Shown: positions 41,590 through 54,700 of the stretch, piece by piece | Position numbering within the stretch: the stretch's first letter is position 1 | Layout: every line of letters starts with the position of its first letter | Source of the DNA: Torymus aiolomorphi | Lineage: Eukaryota > Arthropoda > Insecta > Hymenoptera > Torymidae | Assembly (NCBI GenBank): GCA_036365515.1 | Contig: CM070877.1 | Location: 67,761,522 to 67,825,521, forward strand | Reading direction: 5' to 3' | Length of the DNA: 64,000 nt | The notes under the pieces: generated by a model | What the model saw: only the letters and a program-made list of their open reading frames with translations | Told to the model about the DNA's origin: nothing | Database searches by the model: none | Program-made: the position numbers and the translations under genes

Positions 41590-42465
41590 TTAAGCGAGAT
41601 ATGCCGAGTGGGGACCGCTGCAGCTAGAACACACGCTCAGATCCGTACCTAGTCTCCCACAATTATAGCAATAAGCCTGCACGACAGGGCGCGGACACTT
41701 CGGGAACGAGTGTCTGTGCTGCCAGCAGTAGAAAAAAGCTGCAGGAGGGGGATAGATCGAAGCCTTGGTGGGGATGAGTACCAAATCCCCAAACTTTAAG
41801 CACTTTATTTTCATAGGATATTCCTCCCATCCGCCAAGTCTTGATCTCTCCCTCTTTCGAGCAGCTCGGTAATCCCCGAACGGGTTCACTCCGGGCTTGA
41901 TCATTCCGCCTTCCCACTTGGACGGCGCAATAATTGTAAAGATCGGCAAGAATACCGACACATATTTCCACCGGCCCGACCTTCTCCCCGAAGCTCCAGG
42001 GTCCTCCCAGCGCCTCTTCTTACTTTCGCTCGACGCGGAGGTAGTCTCAGCCATCTCTCGTCCCCCCAGTTGAGTCCGCTTCACTAATCCGCTTTACTGG
42101 AACGAGAAGCGGCCTCTTCCCTTCTGCCTCTCCCGATTCAAACACTCCCAGTTTACCCGGTAAATTACTCGAGCGGTTTTTCAAGTACTCGTCAATCCCT
42201 CTGCGCACCTATACTTTGGTGTGCCAAATACTTGCTTTTCCACCACGCTTACCCTCCTGTCTACGTTGGCAGCTTCACCAACCACTCTACTCTCAGCAAC
42301 GATGCTCAGCGCTCTCGACTGGAAACTGATATCCCACCCCAGGATTGCACCTACTGAGAGCATGGGTCCTCTCCCGAAACATCGAGTAGAACCACAAGGG
42401 ACCGGCTCCTCGGTGTCAGGCCGCTTGGTGGAGCTCCCCTCTATCCCTGGGTCTAACTCTGACAT
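41590..42465 (-). pseudogene. Third ORF of gypsy B: zinc-knuckle protein
   Basis: On the minus strand MSELDPGIEGSS starts at 42465 and runs to 42181; the next open part runs 42084-41590. The C-terminus (YCWQHRHSFPKC, then CYNCGRLGTDLSVCSSC) lines up with the tandem zinc motifs of gypsy A, including the WQ after the second Cys. The first Cys of the CCHC knuckle is Phe here. The protein ends soon after SAYLA, whereas the gypsy A version has a basic tail. Shared order and motif show that the third ORF belongs to the family and is not a chance frame. Confidence 0.75.
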
Positions 42466-42469
42466 TTTC

Positions 42470-42912
42470 TCTTTTATCTTTACTTACTCTACTATCTTTA
42501 CCTCCATTTTTATCCCTATCCCCACGTTCGACCTCTTCTGCCCAGTCGACATGTGGCAGTAGACGGGGAGGAATAAAGGAAACTATCGCTCCAGTTTCTA
42601 CATTTAGAACCTTTCCAGTTCTCGTAACATCTAACACAAGGTGGGGAGACCTGAATTCTGTAAATGGAACATGGCTCCTTGTGAATCTCGCCCCTGTCCA
42701 GCCCCCGGCGTGTAACCACCTGAAATAGAATTGCCCGAACTGGTACACCAATGGACACAACACTCTATCTATCTGTTACGGACCCTAAAATTACGGAGCC
42801 AACTTTGCATTAGACCGTTTGGAGGTATCCGGCAATACATGCACCCTTCTTATCACCCTGTCTCCGACTTTAAATTGCACCGCCTGTCGTCCACGATTAT
42901 AGTATCAACCCC
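42470..42912 (-). pseudogene. pol: Integrase C-terminal domain of gypsy B
   Basis: Leftward from 42905 the peptide YNRGRQAVQFKVGDRVIRR, VHVLPDTSKRSNAKLAP corresponds to YNKGRQGVRFQVGGLIMRK of gypsy A. Further left, in other frames, FRSPHLVLDVTRTGKVLN leads into the linker before the third ORF. A stop stands where the GPY segment should begin. Confidence 0.75.
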
Positions 42913-42919
42913 TACGGCA

Positions 42920-45900
42920 CACAGTGGGCTAAAACCCGATTTTTTTTTTCAAAATAAAATAACTCCACACAGAAGCCACCAATTTGGATGATTTTTGTTT
43001 CTACTTATAGCAAATTAAATGTAGATTAGAGGAAAAATAAAGAAAATTGTTAAATAAATTTTTATAACCTCCAAATTCAACAAGAAACATAGGTATTTTT
43101 CAAAATTTTGTAGGAAACCGCATTTAAGTTTCAGAAAAATGTTTCTTTTTGGGAAATATGTTGCCTCCTGAATTCATCCATGTATAATATATAACCCCTA
43201 CACCTGTGAACCATAACCTAAACACCTTGCAGATGAATACTTCGCCGCAAAGTCAGGTTAATACGATAATCTGTAATGAACTATGACTTTGTAAGGTATT
43301 TATGACAAAATAAGTGATCTGTAACATTAAAAACTTATAATGACCATAACCTAAACCATTTTACAAATTATCTTATTATTTTTATATAGAAAAAAAGTAA
43401 TTCCACACAGAAACCACCGATTCGGATGATTTTTGTTTGTACTTGTAGCTAATTGAATGTAGATTAGGGGAAAAATAAAGAGTATTGTCAAATCAATTAT
43501 TATAACCTCCAAACTCTACAAGAAACATAGGTATTTTTCTAAATTTTATAGGAAACCGTATTTAAGTTTTAGAAAAATGATTATTTTTTGAAAAAATGTT
43601 GCCCCCTGAGTTGCTCCATGTATAATATATAACCCCTACACCTTTGTACCATAACCTAACAACTACGTTGAATACTTCGCCGCAAAGACATGTTAATATG
43701 ATAATCTATAATGCACTATGACTTTGTAAGTTAGTTATGAAAAATTAAGTGATCTGTAATATTAAAAACTTTTAATGATCATATCGCAATACTTTTTACC
43801 GATTAGCTTATTAATTCGATTTAGAAAAAAGTTATTCCAGACAGGAACCACCGATTCGGATGATTTATGTTTTTACTTACAGCTAATTGAATGTAGATTA
43901 GGGGAAAAATAAAGAGTATTCGCAAATCAATTATTATAACCTCCAAACTCTACAAGAAACATACGTATTTATCAAAATTTTGTAGGAAACCGTATTTAAG
44001 TTTTAGAAAAATGATTCATTTTGGGAATAATGTCGGCTCCTGCGTTCATCTATGTATAATATATAACCTCTACACCTAAGAAACATAACCTAACAGCTCT
44101 ACGTGGAATACTTCGCTGCAAAGACATGTTAATATGATAATCTGTCATGCACTATGACTTTGTGAGGTAGTTATGAAAAATTAAGTGATCTGTAACATTA
44201 ATAACTTTTAATTACCATAACCTAATACTTTTTACCGATTAGCTTATTAATTCGATTTAGAAAAAAGTTATTCCAGACAGGAACCACCGATTCGGATGAT
44301 TTTTGTTTTTACTTACAGCTAATTGAATGTAGATTAGGGGAAAAATAAAGAGTATTGTCAAATCAATTATTATAACTTCCAAACTCTACAAGAAACATAC
44401 GTATTTATCAAAATTTTGTAGGAAACCGTATTTAAGTCTTAGAAAAATGATTCATTTTGGAAATAATGTTGCCTCCTGCGTTCATCTATGTATAATATAT
44501 AACCTCTACACCTAAGAAACATAACCTAACAACTCTACGTGGAATACTTCGCCGCAAAGTCAGGTTAATACGATAATCTGTAATGCACTATGACTTTGTA
44601 AGGTATTTATGACAAAGTAAGTGATCTGTAACATTAAAAACTTTTAATGACCATAACCTAAAACTTTTTACCGATTAGCTTATTATTTGAATTTAGAAAA
44701 AAAGTTACTCCAGACAGAAACCACCGATTCGGATGATTTTTGTTTGTACTTACATTTAATTGAATGTAGATTAGGGGAAAAATGAAGAGTATTGTCAAAT
44801 CAATTTTTATAACCTCCAAACTGTACGAGAAACATTTTTTCTAAATTTTTCTAAATTTGGTTGAAAACTGTATTTATGTTTTAGAAAAATGATTCTTAGT
44901 GGTAAAAATGTTTACTTCTGAGTTCGTCCATATATAATATATTACCATTAGACCTGTGAATATCAAGGAGCGCGGGCGCGCTCCGAAGGCAAGTATAGAA
45001 GAAGCCTGAAGGAACGACCCGCACTACATATACATTGAAAGTTATAGTGCATTACAGATTATCGTATTAACCTCACTTTGCGGCGAAGTATTCATCTTCA
45101 AGTTGTTAGGTTATGGTTCATAGGTGTAGAGATTATATATTATACATAGATGAACGCAGGAGGCAACATTATTCCTAAAAAGAATCATTTTTCTAAAACT
45201 TAAATACGGTTTCCTACCAAATTTTAATAAATACGTATGTTTCTTGTAGAGTTTGGAGGTTATAATAATTAATTTGACAATACTCTTTATTTTTCCCCTA
45301 ATCCACATTCAATTAGCTGTAAGTACAAACAAAAATCATCCGAATCAGTGGTTCCTGTCTGGAATAACTTTTTTCTAAATCGAAATAATAAGCTAATCGG
45401 TAAAAATTATTAGGATATGATCATTAAAAGTTGTTAATATTACAGATCACTTAATTTTTCATAACTACCTCACAAAGTCATAGTGCATGACAGATTATCA
45501 TATTAACATGTCTTTACGGCGAAGTGTTCCACGTAGAGCTATTAGGTTATGTTTCTTAGATGTAGAGGTTATATATTATACATAGATGAACACAGGAGGC
45601 AACATTATTCCCAAAATGAATCATTTTTCTAAAACTTAAATACGATTTCCTACAAAATTTTGATAAATACGTATGTTTCTTGTAGAGTTTGGAGGTTATA
45701 ATAATTGATTTGACAATACTCTTTATTTTTCCCCTAATTTACATTCAATTAGCTGTAAGTAAAAACAAAAATCATCCGAATCGGTGGTTCCTGTCTGGAA
45801 TATCTTTTTTCTAAATCGAATTAATAAGCTAATCGGTAAAAAGTATTGGGATATGATCATTAAAAGTTTTTAATATTACAGATCACTTAATTTTTCATAA

Positions 45901-46714
45901 CTAACTTACAAAGTCATAGTGCATTATAGATTATCATATTAACATGTCTTTGCGGCGAAGTATTCAACGTAGTTGTTAGGTTATGGTTCAAAGGTGTAGG
46001 GATTATATATTATACATGGAGGAATTCAGGGGGCAACATTTTTTCAAAAAAGAATCATTTTTCTGAAACTTAAATACGGTTTCCTACAAAATTTTGAAAA
46101 ATACCTATGTTTCTTGTAGAGTTTGGAGGTTATAATAATTGATTTGACAATACTCTTCACTTTTCCCCTAATCTACATTTAATTAGCTATAAGTACAAAC
46201 AAAAATCATCCGAATCGGTGGTTTCTGTGTGGAATTACTTTTTTTCTAAATCAAAATAATAAGTTAATCTCTAAAAAGGTTTAGGTTATGGTCATTAAAA
46301 GTTTGTAATGTTACAGATCACTTATTTTGTCATAAATACTTTACAAAGTTATAGTGCATTACAGATTATCGTATTAACCTGACTTTGCTGCGAAGTGTTC
46401 ATCTTCAAGTTGTTAGGTTATGGTTCACAGGTATAGAGATTATATATTATGCATGGATGTACAGAGGAGGCAACATTTATCCCAAAAAGAATCATTTTTC
46501 TAAAACTTAAATACGGTTTTCTTCAAAATTTAGAAAAATACCTATGTTTCTTGTTGAATTTGGAGGTTATAAAAATTTATTTAACAATTTTCTTTATTTT
46601 TCCTCTAATCTACATTTAATTTGCTATAAGTAGAAGTAAAAATCATCCAAATCGGTGGCTTCTGTGTGGAGTTATTTTATTTTGAAAAAAGAAATCGGGT
46701 TTTAGCCTACTGTG
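42920..46714. mobile_element. 3.8-kb palindromic element built of ~436-bp units
   Basis: The ends CACAGTGGGCTAAAACCCGA and the complement of GCCTACTGTG are inverted. Flanks CGGCA and CGGCG suggest a 4-5 bp duplication. The left arm has about 4.5 direct copies of a 436-bp unit (marker CACCGATTCGGATGA at about 42976, 43414, 43848, 44284, 44720). The right arm holds about four inverted copies (45335, 45782, 46206, 46643). At the centre stands a unique spacer with the hairpin GGAGCGCGGGCGCGCTCC (44967-44984). No transposase or other gene is present. Confidence 0.9.
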
Positions 46715-46736
46715 CGGCGTCGTCTGCAACACCTTA

Positions 46737-47800
46737 TACTTCTGACTTTGCTCACTCACCCTTCCAGTCATAATTCCTCAACAATTTCATCAGCGGCAAC
46801 TTTATCTCGGATTCCTTCTCTATGAATCGAGAATACCAGACAAGCATCCCGAGGAACTCCTCAATCGTCGGATGTTCTTAGGCACGGGGTAGTTTAAGCC
46901 TGACTCTACCTTCTCTGAATCCGGTCTTAAACACTCACTGTGCAAGAGAAATCTCAAGTAAGTCATCCTCGAACAACAAAATACGTACTACCCCTGTTCA
47001 CTTCCAACCCTGTCTCTACCAACCTCTTCAACACCACTTGTACCCACTACAAATGTTCGTCGAGAGTCTTGGTGCGATCACTATATCGTCTAAGTACCTA
47101 AACACATTCGGTTGCATCTCGGTGCCAAAGAACGAATCAATCAACTATTGCAAAAGCATTTACGCATACTTATAGCCGAACCGGCATTCTCTTAAATTGT
47201 CAGAAACCTGACCACGATACGGCAAACGCCGTATACTTCCGACTTCTCCAGGGGAATTTGGTGGTACACATATTTCAAATCAATTTTGGATAAGTATTTC
47301 ACACTCCGCAACTTTTCCAAGATCGAATCCGTGTTGGGAATAGAATACGCATCCTTCCTCGTTAACCTGTTGAGATCTCCGTAATCTACGCAAAAATGAT
47401 ACGTGTTGTCCGCCTTCCTAGTCATCACCGGGGTACTACTATAATCGCTAGCTGACCCCTCGATAATCCCCTCATTAAACATCCTCTCTACCTCTTCTAC
47501 TACTATTTGTTGCATTTTCTGCGATATTCTCCTCGAATGATATTTAAAGACCGCCACTTCATGTACAACAATGGAATGTTCCATCAGCTTAGTCACCCCC
47601 ACTGTATCCCCATCTGCTGGATAAACTAACAGCCTGCCCACCAAACTCTCTACCAGCTCACGCTGACTCGACTCCGTGGTTGAAATACCTGAGCACACGA
47701 CATCATGGTTCCTGGCTCTTCTCTTACCTTCACTCATCCTCCAATATCCGCACTTCAAACGGGTGTCGACTTCGAACAGATTAGAGAAATTTATTCCCAC
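46737..47800 (-). pseudogene. pol: Reverse transcriptase of gypsy B
   Basis: From 47800 leftward: a linker, then RT (FNEGIIEGSASDYSSTPVMT, YHFCVDYGDLNRLTRKDAYS, LSKIDLKYVYHQIPL). The frame is lost near 47192 before the catalytic YxDD region. Past that, degraded sequence leads to GMLVWYSRFIEKESEIK near 46830 and LLRNYDWKGE near 46760, after which the palindromic element begins. Similarity to gypsy A is obvious throughout. Confidence 0.88.
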
Positions 47801-47809
47801 GATAATATC

Positions 47810-48040
47810 CTAATCGAGGTTAGGAACGGCCCCCATAGGCACCGCCTTGGCCCTATTACCGATCGTGACCCTTATCTTCAAAATACCGAGAACTTCCGTA
47901 AGCCCGCCCGTGACATTCCCAAACACCGTGTCACCGGCCTTCGATCGATCTTTGTACTGCTCAGCGATACGCGGGCCAAACAACGACCGCATAGCTCCCG
48001 CGTCGGACAAGGCTTTATTGCGTAACCTAGCTCAATCATG
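47810..48040 (-). pseudogene. Protease of gypsy B
   Basis: LSDAGAMRSLFGPRIAEQYK aligns with LLDPGATISLVGPRIMDKYR of gypsy A. The catalytic triplet reads D-A-G in place of D-S/T-G. Continues KAGDTVFGNVTGGLTEVLGI. Confidence 0.75.
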
Positions 48041-48508
48041 AGAAAATGGTGATTCTCCATTATCAACCCAGCTACTGCATCTTGTCTACTTACTCTTCCT
48101 CACCTTTCTTCGCCCCTGGCACCTTTTCCCGTTGTGCCCCTTCAATCTCGCCTTTTACAGATTTTGATTTCCCTCCGATTACTTTAGTTTTTGACTGCGA
48201 GCTATTTCAGCTCGCCATTGTGCCCGCCAATGTATTCGCAGTCTCCTTACCTTTCTTTTTCTGACCAGCAGAGTCATCACCCCACCTTTTCCAATCTTCC
48301 TGAGAGTCTGGCTTTGACTATCCGCCCTCTAATAGTTCCGACAGAATGCCCTTCGATTGTCCGGCCATTCCCCATCCCTAGTACGCCGTGGTCGGAGCGG
48401 AGTTCTCCTCCTCTACTTCGTTTGTCTCGGTCGCCACACTCTTCCTTACTCTATCATCCCGTTTTTATTTCTTCTCCGATAACCTACTTTTGCGGAGAAC
48501 AGATGAGC
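48041..48508 (-). other. Gag-protease spacer of gypsy B
   Basis: No protein could be followed. In gypsy A the same interval holds the repeat-rich linker. Confidence 0.4.
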
Positions 48509-48971
48509 TTAGTTCGCTTGTTCTTCGCGCCACCCAGTTCCCAAACTTATCAGCAATTGTGCGCAGTTTAGGCATATCTTGAACGTCACATTTGGAGCGT
48601 CATAGACCTGACAGTTCTCCGTTGGTGATTTAACTACCGATATCCTCTCCGGGCAATTTCGTACAGTGTGATACTTTTTCTGACACCAAAAGCACACTAC
48701 CTTCAGGCAGTCGATCGCCTTGTGCCCTACTGCCTAGCACAAATGATAAATACCCATAAACTCTACCACTTTCCACTCTCTCTATGTTTAACTGTCTCAG
48801 AGAGGCTACGGTCACTGGTTGCCTGCGCCCGACAACTCGGTCCACCTCTCTCCTGCGCCGGGTTGCTATTTCTTTCCTACTTCTGTCCCTTGTTAATCGT
48901 TGGATTTTCTGTTGTTTGCTAGAAACCCGCATTATTTTGGATTCCCACGGCGTAATCGAGGGCTTTTTCAT
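48509..48971 (-). pseudogene. gag: Gag nucleocapsid region of gypsy B
   Basis: A CCHC knuckle (CFWCQKKYHTVRNC) is followed by a second Cys pair (KICLNCAQLL), matching the Cys-x2-Cys piece at the end of gypsy A gag. The region upstream is basic (SRKEIATRRRREVDRVVGRR). The rest of Gag is missing because the 8.9-kb element follows. Confidence 0.75.
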
Positions 48972-49399
48972 TTTCCGTCACAATCTCGGAGCTGCTGATC
49001 GTCGCGATCGTCTTAGACCCTCAGCACCCAAGCCTCGCTCCCCAGCCAGCTGCTTTACCTTCTTGGATTTCTTGTCCTCACCGTGTCTGGTACCTTCGGT
49101 TGAACATTGCGCACCGCCGCCATTTCCGGGTCCGCATCCACTGCTGCTATCCCACATAGCATGAAAGCTTCCCAGTGAAAGATTCAAGAAATATTCCAAT
49201 GGAAGCTTTCATCAACCTTTTTAAAAGATAATTGAAACTTTCAGATAGATTCCATTGTAAGGTTTCTTGTAAGCTTCCCGGAAGGTTAAAGCAATATTAC
49301 AATCAAGATTGCTAAATGTCCTTTCGACGAATATTACGTGAAAGCTTCTAGAAAGCTTACGGGAATCTTACGTGAAATATTCCAAGAATCAATACAGGA

Positions 49400-51780
49400 A
49401 TCATTCACGAAAGGAAACAGCAATATTACAGTAAGCTTTTAGAAAGATTACACTGTTATCTTTTTTGAAAGCTTACGCTAAGATTACCAAAGAGATTCCC
49501 AAATCCTTGCAGGGATCAATAAAGGAATCTTTCACGAAAGGAAAATGCAATATTACAGTAAGCTTTTGGGAATATTACACTGTTATCTTTGTTGAAAGCT
49601 AACGCTAAGATTGAAAAAGAGCTTCCCAAATCCTTGCAGGGATCAATACAGGAATCTTTCAAAAAAGGAAACAGCAATATTACAGTAAGCTTTTGGGAAG
49701 ATTATACTGTTATCTTAGTTGAAAGCTTACGCTAAGATTGCAGAAAATATTACCAAATCCTTGCAGGGATCAATACAGGAATCTTTCACGAAAGGAAACT
49801 ACAATATTACAGTAAGCTTTCGGGAAGATTAGACTGTTACCTTTGTTGAAAGCTTACTGTAAGTTTGCAAAAGAGATTCCCAAATGCTTGCAGGGATCAA
49901 TACAGGAATCGTTCACAAAAGGAAACAGCGATATTACGGTAAGTTTTTAGAAAGATTACACTGTTATCTTTTTTGAAAGCTTACGCTAAGATTACCAAAG
50001 AGATTCCCAAATCCTTGCAGGGATCAATACAGGAATCTTCACGAAAGGAAACAGCAATATTACGGTAAACTTTTGGGAAGATTACACTGTTATCTTTTTT
50101 GAAAGCTTACGCTAAGATTACCAAAGAGATTCCCAAATCCTTGCAGGGATCAATACAGGAATCTTTCACGAAAGGAAAATGCAATATTACAGTAAGCTTT
50201 TGGAAATATTACACTGTTATCTTTGTTGAAAGCTAACGCTAAGATTGAAAAAGGGCTTCCCAAATCCTTGCAGGGATCAATACAGGAATCTTTCAAAAAA
50301 GGAAACAGCAATATTACAGTAAGCTTTTGGGAAGATTATACTGTTATCTTAGTTGAAAGCTTACGCTAAGATTGCAGAAAATATTACCAAATCCTTGCAG
50401 GGATCAATACAGGAATCTTTCACGAAAGGAAACTACAATATTACAGTAAGCTTTCGGGAAGATTAGACTGTTACCTTTGTTGAAAGCTTACTGTAAGTTT
50501 GCAAAAGAGATTCCCAAATGCTTGCAGGGATCAATACAGGAATCGTTCACAAAAGGAAACAGCGATATTACGGTAAGTTTTTAGAAAGATTACACTGTTA
50601 TCTTTTTTAAAAGCTTACGCTAAGATTACCAAAGAGATTCCCAAATCCTTGCAGGGATCAATACAGGAATCTTCACGAAAGGAAACAGCAATATTACGGT
50701 AAACTTTTGGGAAGATTACACTGTTATCTTTTTGAAAGCTTACGCTAAGATTACCAAAGAGATTCCCAAATCCTTGCAGGGATCAATACAGGAATCTTTC
50801 ACGAAAGGAAAATGCAATATTACAGTAAGCTTTTGGAAATATTACACTGTTATCTTTGTTGAAAGCTAACGCTAAGATTGAAAAAGGGCTTCCCAAATCC
50901 TTGCAGGGATCAATACAGGAATCTTTCAAAAAAGGAAACAGCAATATTACAGTAAGCTTTTGGGAAGATTATACTGTTATCTTAGTTGAAAGCTTACGCT
51001 AAGATTGCAGAAAATATTACCAAATCCTTGCAGGGATCAATACAGGAATCTTTCACGAAAGGAAACTACAATATTACAGTAAGCTTTCGGGAAGATTAGA
51101 CTGTTACCTTTGTTGAAAGCTTACTGTAAGTTTGCAAAAGAGATTCCCAAATGCTTGCAGGGATCAATACAGGAATCGTTCACAAAAGGAAACAGCGATA
51201 TTACGGTAAGTTTTTAGAAAGATTACACTGTTATCTTTTTTGAAAGCTTACGCTAAGATTACCAAAGAGATTCCCAAATCCTTGCAGGGATCAATACAGG
51301 AATCTTCTCGAAAGGAAACAGCAATATTACGGTAAACTTTTGGAAAGATTACACTGTTATCTTTTTTGAAAGCTTACGCTAAGATTACCAAAGAGCTTCC
51401 CAAATCCTTGCAGGGATCAATACAGGAATCTTTCAAAAAAGGAAACAGCAATATTACAGTAAGCTTTTGGGATGATTATACTATTATCTTTGTTGAAAGC
51501 TTACGCTAAGATTGCAGAAAAGATTACAAAATCCTTGCAGGGATTGATACAGGAATCTTTCACGAAATGAAACTACAATATTACAGTAAGCTTTTGGGAA
51601 GATTAGGCTGTTACCTTTGTTGAAAGCTTACTGTAAGATTGCAAAAGAGATTCGCAAATCCTTGCAGGTATCAATACAGAAATCGTTCACAAAAGGAAAC
51701 AACAATATTACGGTAAGCTTTCGGGAAGATTACACTGTTATCTTTCTTGAAAGTTTAAGCTAAGATTACCAAAGAGATTC
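49400..51780 (+). repeat. Higher-order satellite: ~120-bp units in a 633-bp repeat
   Basis: The basic unit contains TTGCAGGGATCAATACAGGA, CGAAAGGAAACAGCAATATT and GAAAGCTTACGCTAAGATT. A diagnostic variant (ATGCTTGCAGGGATC ... AGCGATATTACGG) recurs near 49886, 50519 and 51152, a step of 633 bp, with almost no change between the three copies. Confidence 0.92.
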
Positions 51781-54700
51781 TCAAATACTTGCAGGAAAAA
51801 TTCCACTAAACATAAATAGAACCTTTCATGAAAGATTGCAATAAGCATGAATGCAATATTATCGAAAAATAATGCGAAAAACTTAATGGAAGGTTCCGTG
51901 AAACATTCCAGTAGCGTTAACTTCCAATGCTCCACAAAAGCTTCCAGTAAGTTTAAGCGAACCAACCGAAAAAATTCCAACTATGCGATTCCGTAACATT
52001 CCATGAAAGTTTTTGAAAGGTTGCCAACATCGACCATGAACCATTCTAAGAATCGATACTGGAATTTTTCATGAAAGATAACTAGAAAGGTTAAAGTAAG
52101 CTTACTGAAAGATTGAACTGGTACATTTCTTGCAAATCTTCCGAAAAACTTTTGAAAAAGATTGATGAATACTTTCAGGAAAGATTGCACTAAACATAAA
52201 TGGAACCTTTCATGAAAGATTGCAATAAGCATGAATGCAACATTACCGAAAAATAATGCGAAAAACTTAATGGAAGGTTCCCACGAAACATTCCAGTAGC
52301 ATTACCTAGCAATGTTCTACGAAAGCTTCTGGTACATCTTCGGAAACCAACCAAAAAATTCCAACGTTGAGATCCCGTAACATTCCATTAATGTTTTTGA
52401 AAGCTTGCTGACACCCACGATGAAAAATTCTAAGAATCGATACTGAAATCTTTCTGCACATAGCATGAAAGCTTCCCAGTGAAAGATTCAAGAAATATTC
52501 CAATGGAAGCTTGCCTCAACCTTTCTAAAAGATAACTGAAACTTTCAGATAGATTTCATTGTAAGCTTTCTTGTAAGCTTCCCGGAATGTTAAAGCAATA
52601 TTACAATCAAGATTGCCAAATGTCCTTTCGACGAATATTACACGTAAGCTTCTGGAAAGCCTACGGGAATCTTACGTGAAATATTTCAGGAATCAATTCA
52701 GGAATCTTTCACGAAAGGAAACAGCAATATTACAGTAAGTTTTTAGAAAGATTACACTGTTATCTTTGCTGAAAGCTTACGCTAATATTGCAAAAGAGAT
52801 TCCCAAGACCTTGCAGGGATCAATCCAGGAATCCTTCACGAAAGGAAACAATATTACGGCAAGCTTTTGGGAAGATTACACCGTCATCTTTGTTGAAAGC
52901 TTACGCTAAGATTGCCAAGGAGATTCCCAAATCCTTGCAGTAAAGATTCCACTGAACATAAATAGAACCTTTCATGAAAGGTGTCAGTAAGCATGAATGA
53001 AAGATTACCGAAAAATAATGCAAAGAGCTTAAAGGAAGGTTCCGGCAAAACTTACCAGTAGCGTTACCTTGCAATGCTCCACGAAAGCTTCCCGTAAGTT
53101 TTCGGAAACCAACCAAAAAAATTCCAGCTATGCGATTCCGTAACATGCCATGAAAGTTTTTGAAAGGTTACCGACATCCACCATGAAACATTCTAAGAAT
53201 CGATACTGGAGTCTTCCATGAAAGATAACTAGAAAGATTACAGTAAGCTTACTGAAAGATTGAACAGGAACATTTCTTGCAAATCTTCCGAAAAACTTTT
53301 GAGAAAGATTGATGAATGCGTTCCGGGAACATTCGACTAAACAAAAATGGAACTTCTCATGAAAGATTGCAGTAAGCATGAACAAAAGATTACCGAAAAA
53401 TAATGCGAAAAGATTAATGGAAGGCTCCAGCTGAAGCTCTCAGTAGCAATACCTGGAAATGTTTCACGAAAGCTTTCCGTAAGTTTGACGGAATCAACAA
53501 AAAAGATTCCAATTATAAGACTCACGTAACATTCCATGAAAGGTTTTGAAAGGTTCCCGGATCCTTACATGTAACCTTCTCAGAATCGATACGGGCTCTT
53601 TCATGAAAAGTAATGAGAAAGGTTACAGTAAGCTTACTGAAAGATTAGAATGGAGCATTTCTTGTAAATCTTTCGAAAAACTTTTGAAAAAGATTCATTA
53701 ATACTTTCGGGGAAGATTCCACTATACATAAGTGGAACCTTTCATGGAAGATTACAGTAAGCATGAACAAAATATTACCGAAAAATAATGCGTAAAGCCA
53801 GTAGCGTTACGTTGCAATGTTCCACGAAAGCTTCCCGTAAGATTCGCAAAAACAACCAAATGATTCTAACTATTCACCAGAGTAACATTACACGAAAGCT
53901 TTTGAAAAGCTGACAGAATCTTTCATGAAACATTCTAATAATTGATACTGGAATCTTTCATGAAAGAGAACTATAAAGGTTACAGTAAGCTTTCTGAAAG
54001 ATTAAACTGGAACATTGATTTCAAATTGTCCAAAAACCTTTTGAAAAAGATTTATAAATACTTTCAGGGAAGATTCCATTATACCTAAATGAAATCTGCC
54101 ATGAAAGATTGCAGTGAGCATGAATAAAAGATTATCGAAAAATAATGCGTAAAGCTTAATGGAAGGTTCCCACGGAACTTTCCAGTAGCGTTACCTTGCA
54201 ATGTTACACGGAAGCTTCGCGTAAGTTTAACGAAATCAACAAAAAAGATTCGAACTATAAGACTCGACCATATACAATGAAAGCTTTTGAAAGGGTTCCG
54301 GAACCTTACATGAAACATTCTCAGAATTGATACTGGAATCTTTCATGAAAGATAAATAGAAAGGTTACAGTAAGCTTACTGAAAGATTCAACTGAAAAAT
54401 TGATTAAAAATCTTCCAAAAGCCTTTTGAAAGAGATTACTGAATACTTTCAGGGAAGATTCTACTAAACATCAATATAATCTTGCATGAAAGATTGCAGT
54501 TAGCATGATTACCGAAAAATAATGGAAAAGCCTAATGGAAGGTTCCGGCGAAACTCCCCAGTCGCGTTGCCTTGCAATGTTCATGAAAGCTTCCCGTAAG
54601 TTTTGTGGAACCAGACAAAAAAAATCCAAATGTGCGATTCAGTAACATGCCATGAAAGCTTTTGAAAGGTTTCCAGAATCTTCCATGAAACATTCTAATA

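Noticed and set aside
49400..51780. Regular ~120-bp units considered as a CRISPR-like array
   Set aside because: The whole unit is repeated, spacers are not unique, and the genome is eukaryotic; this is satellite DNA.
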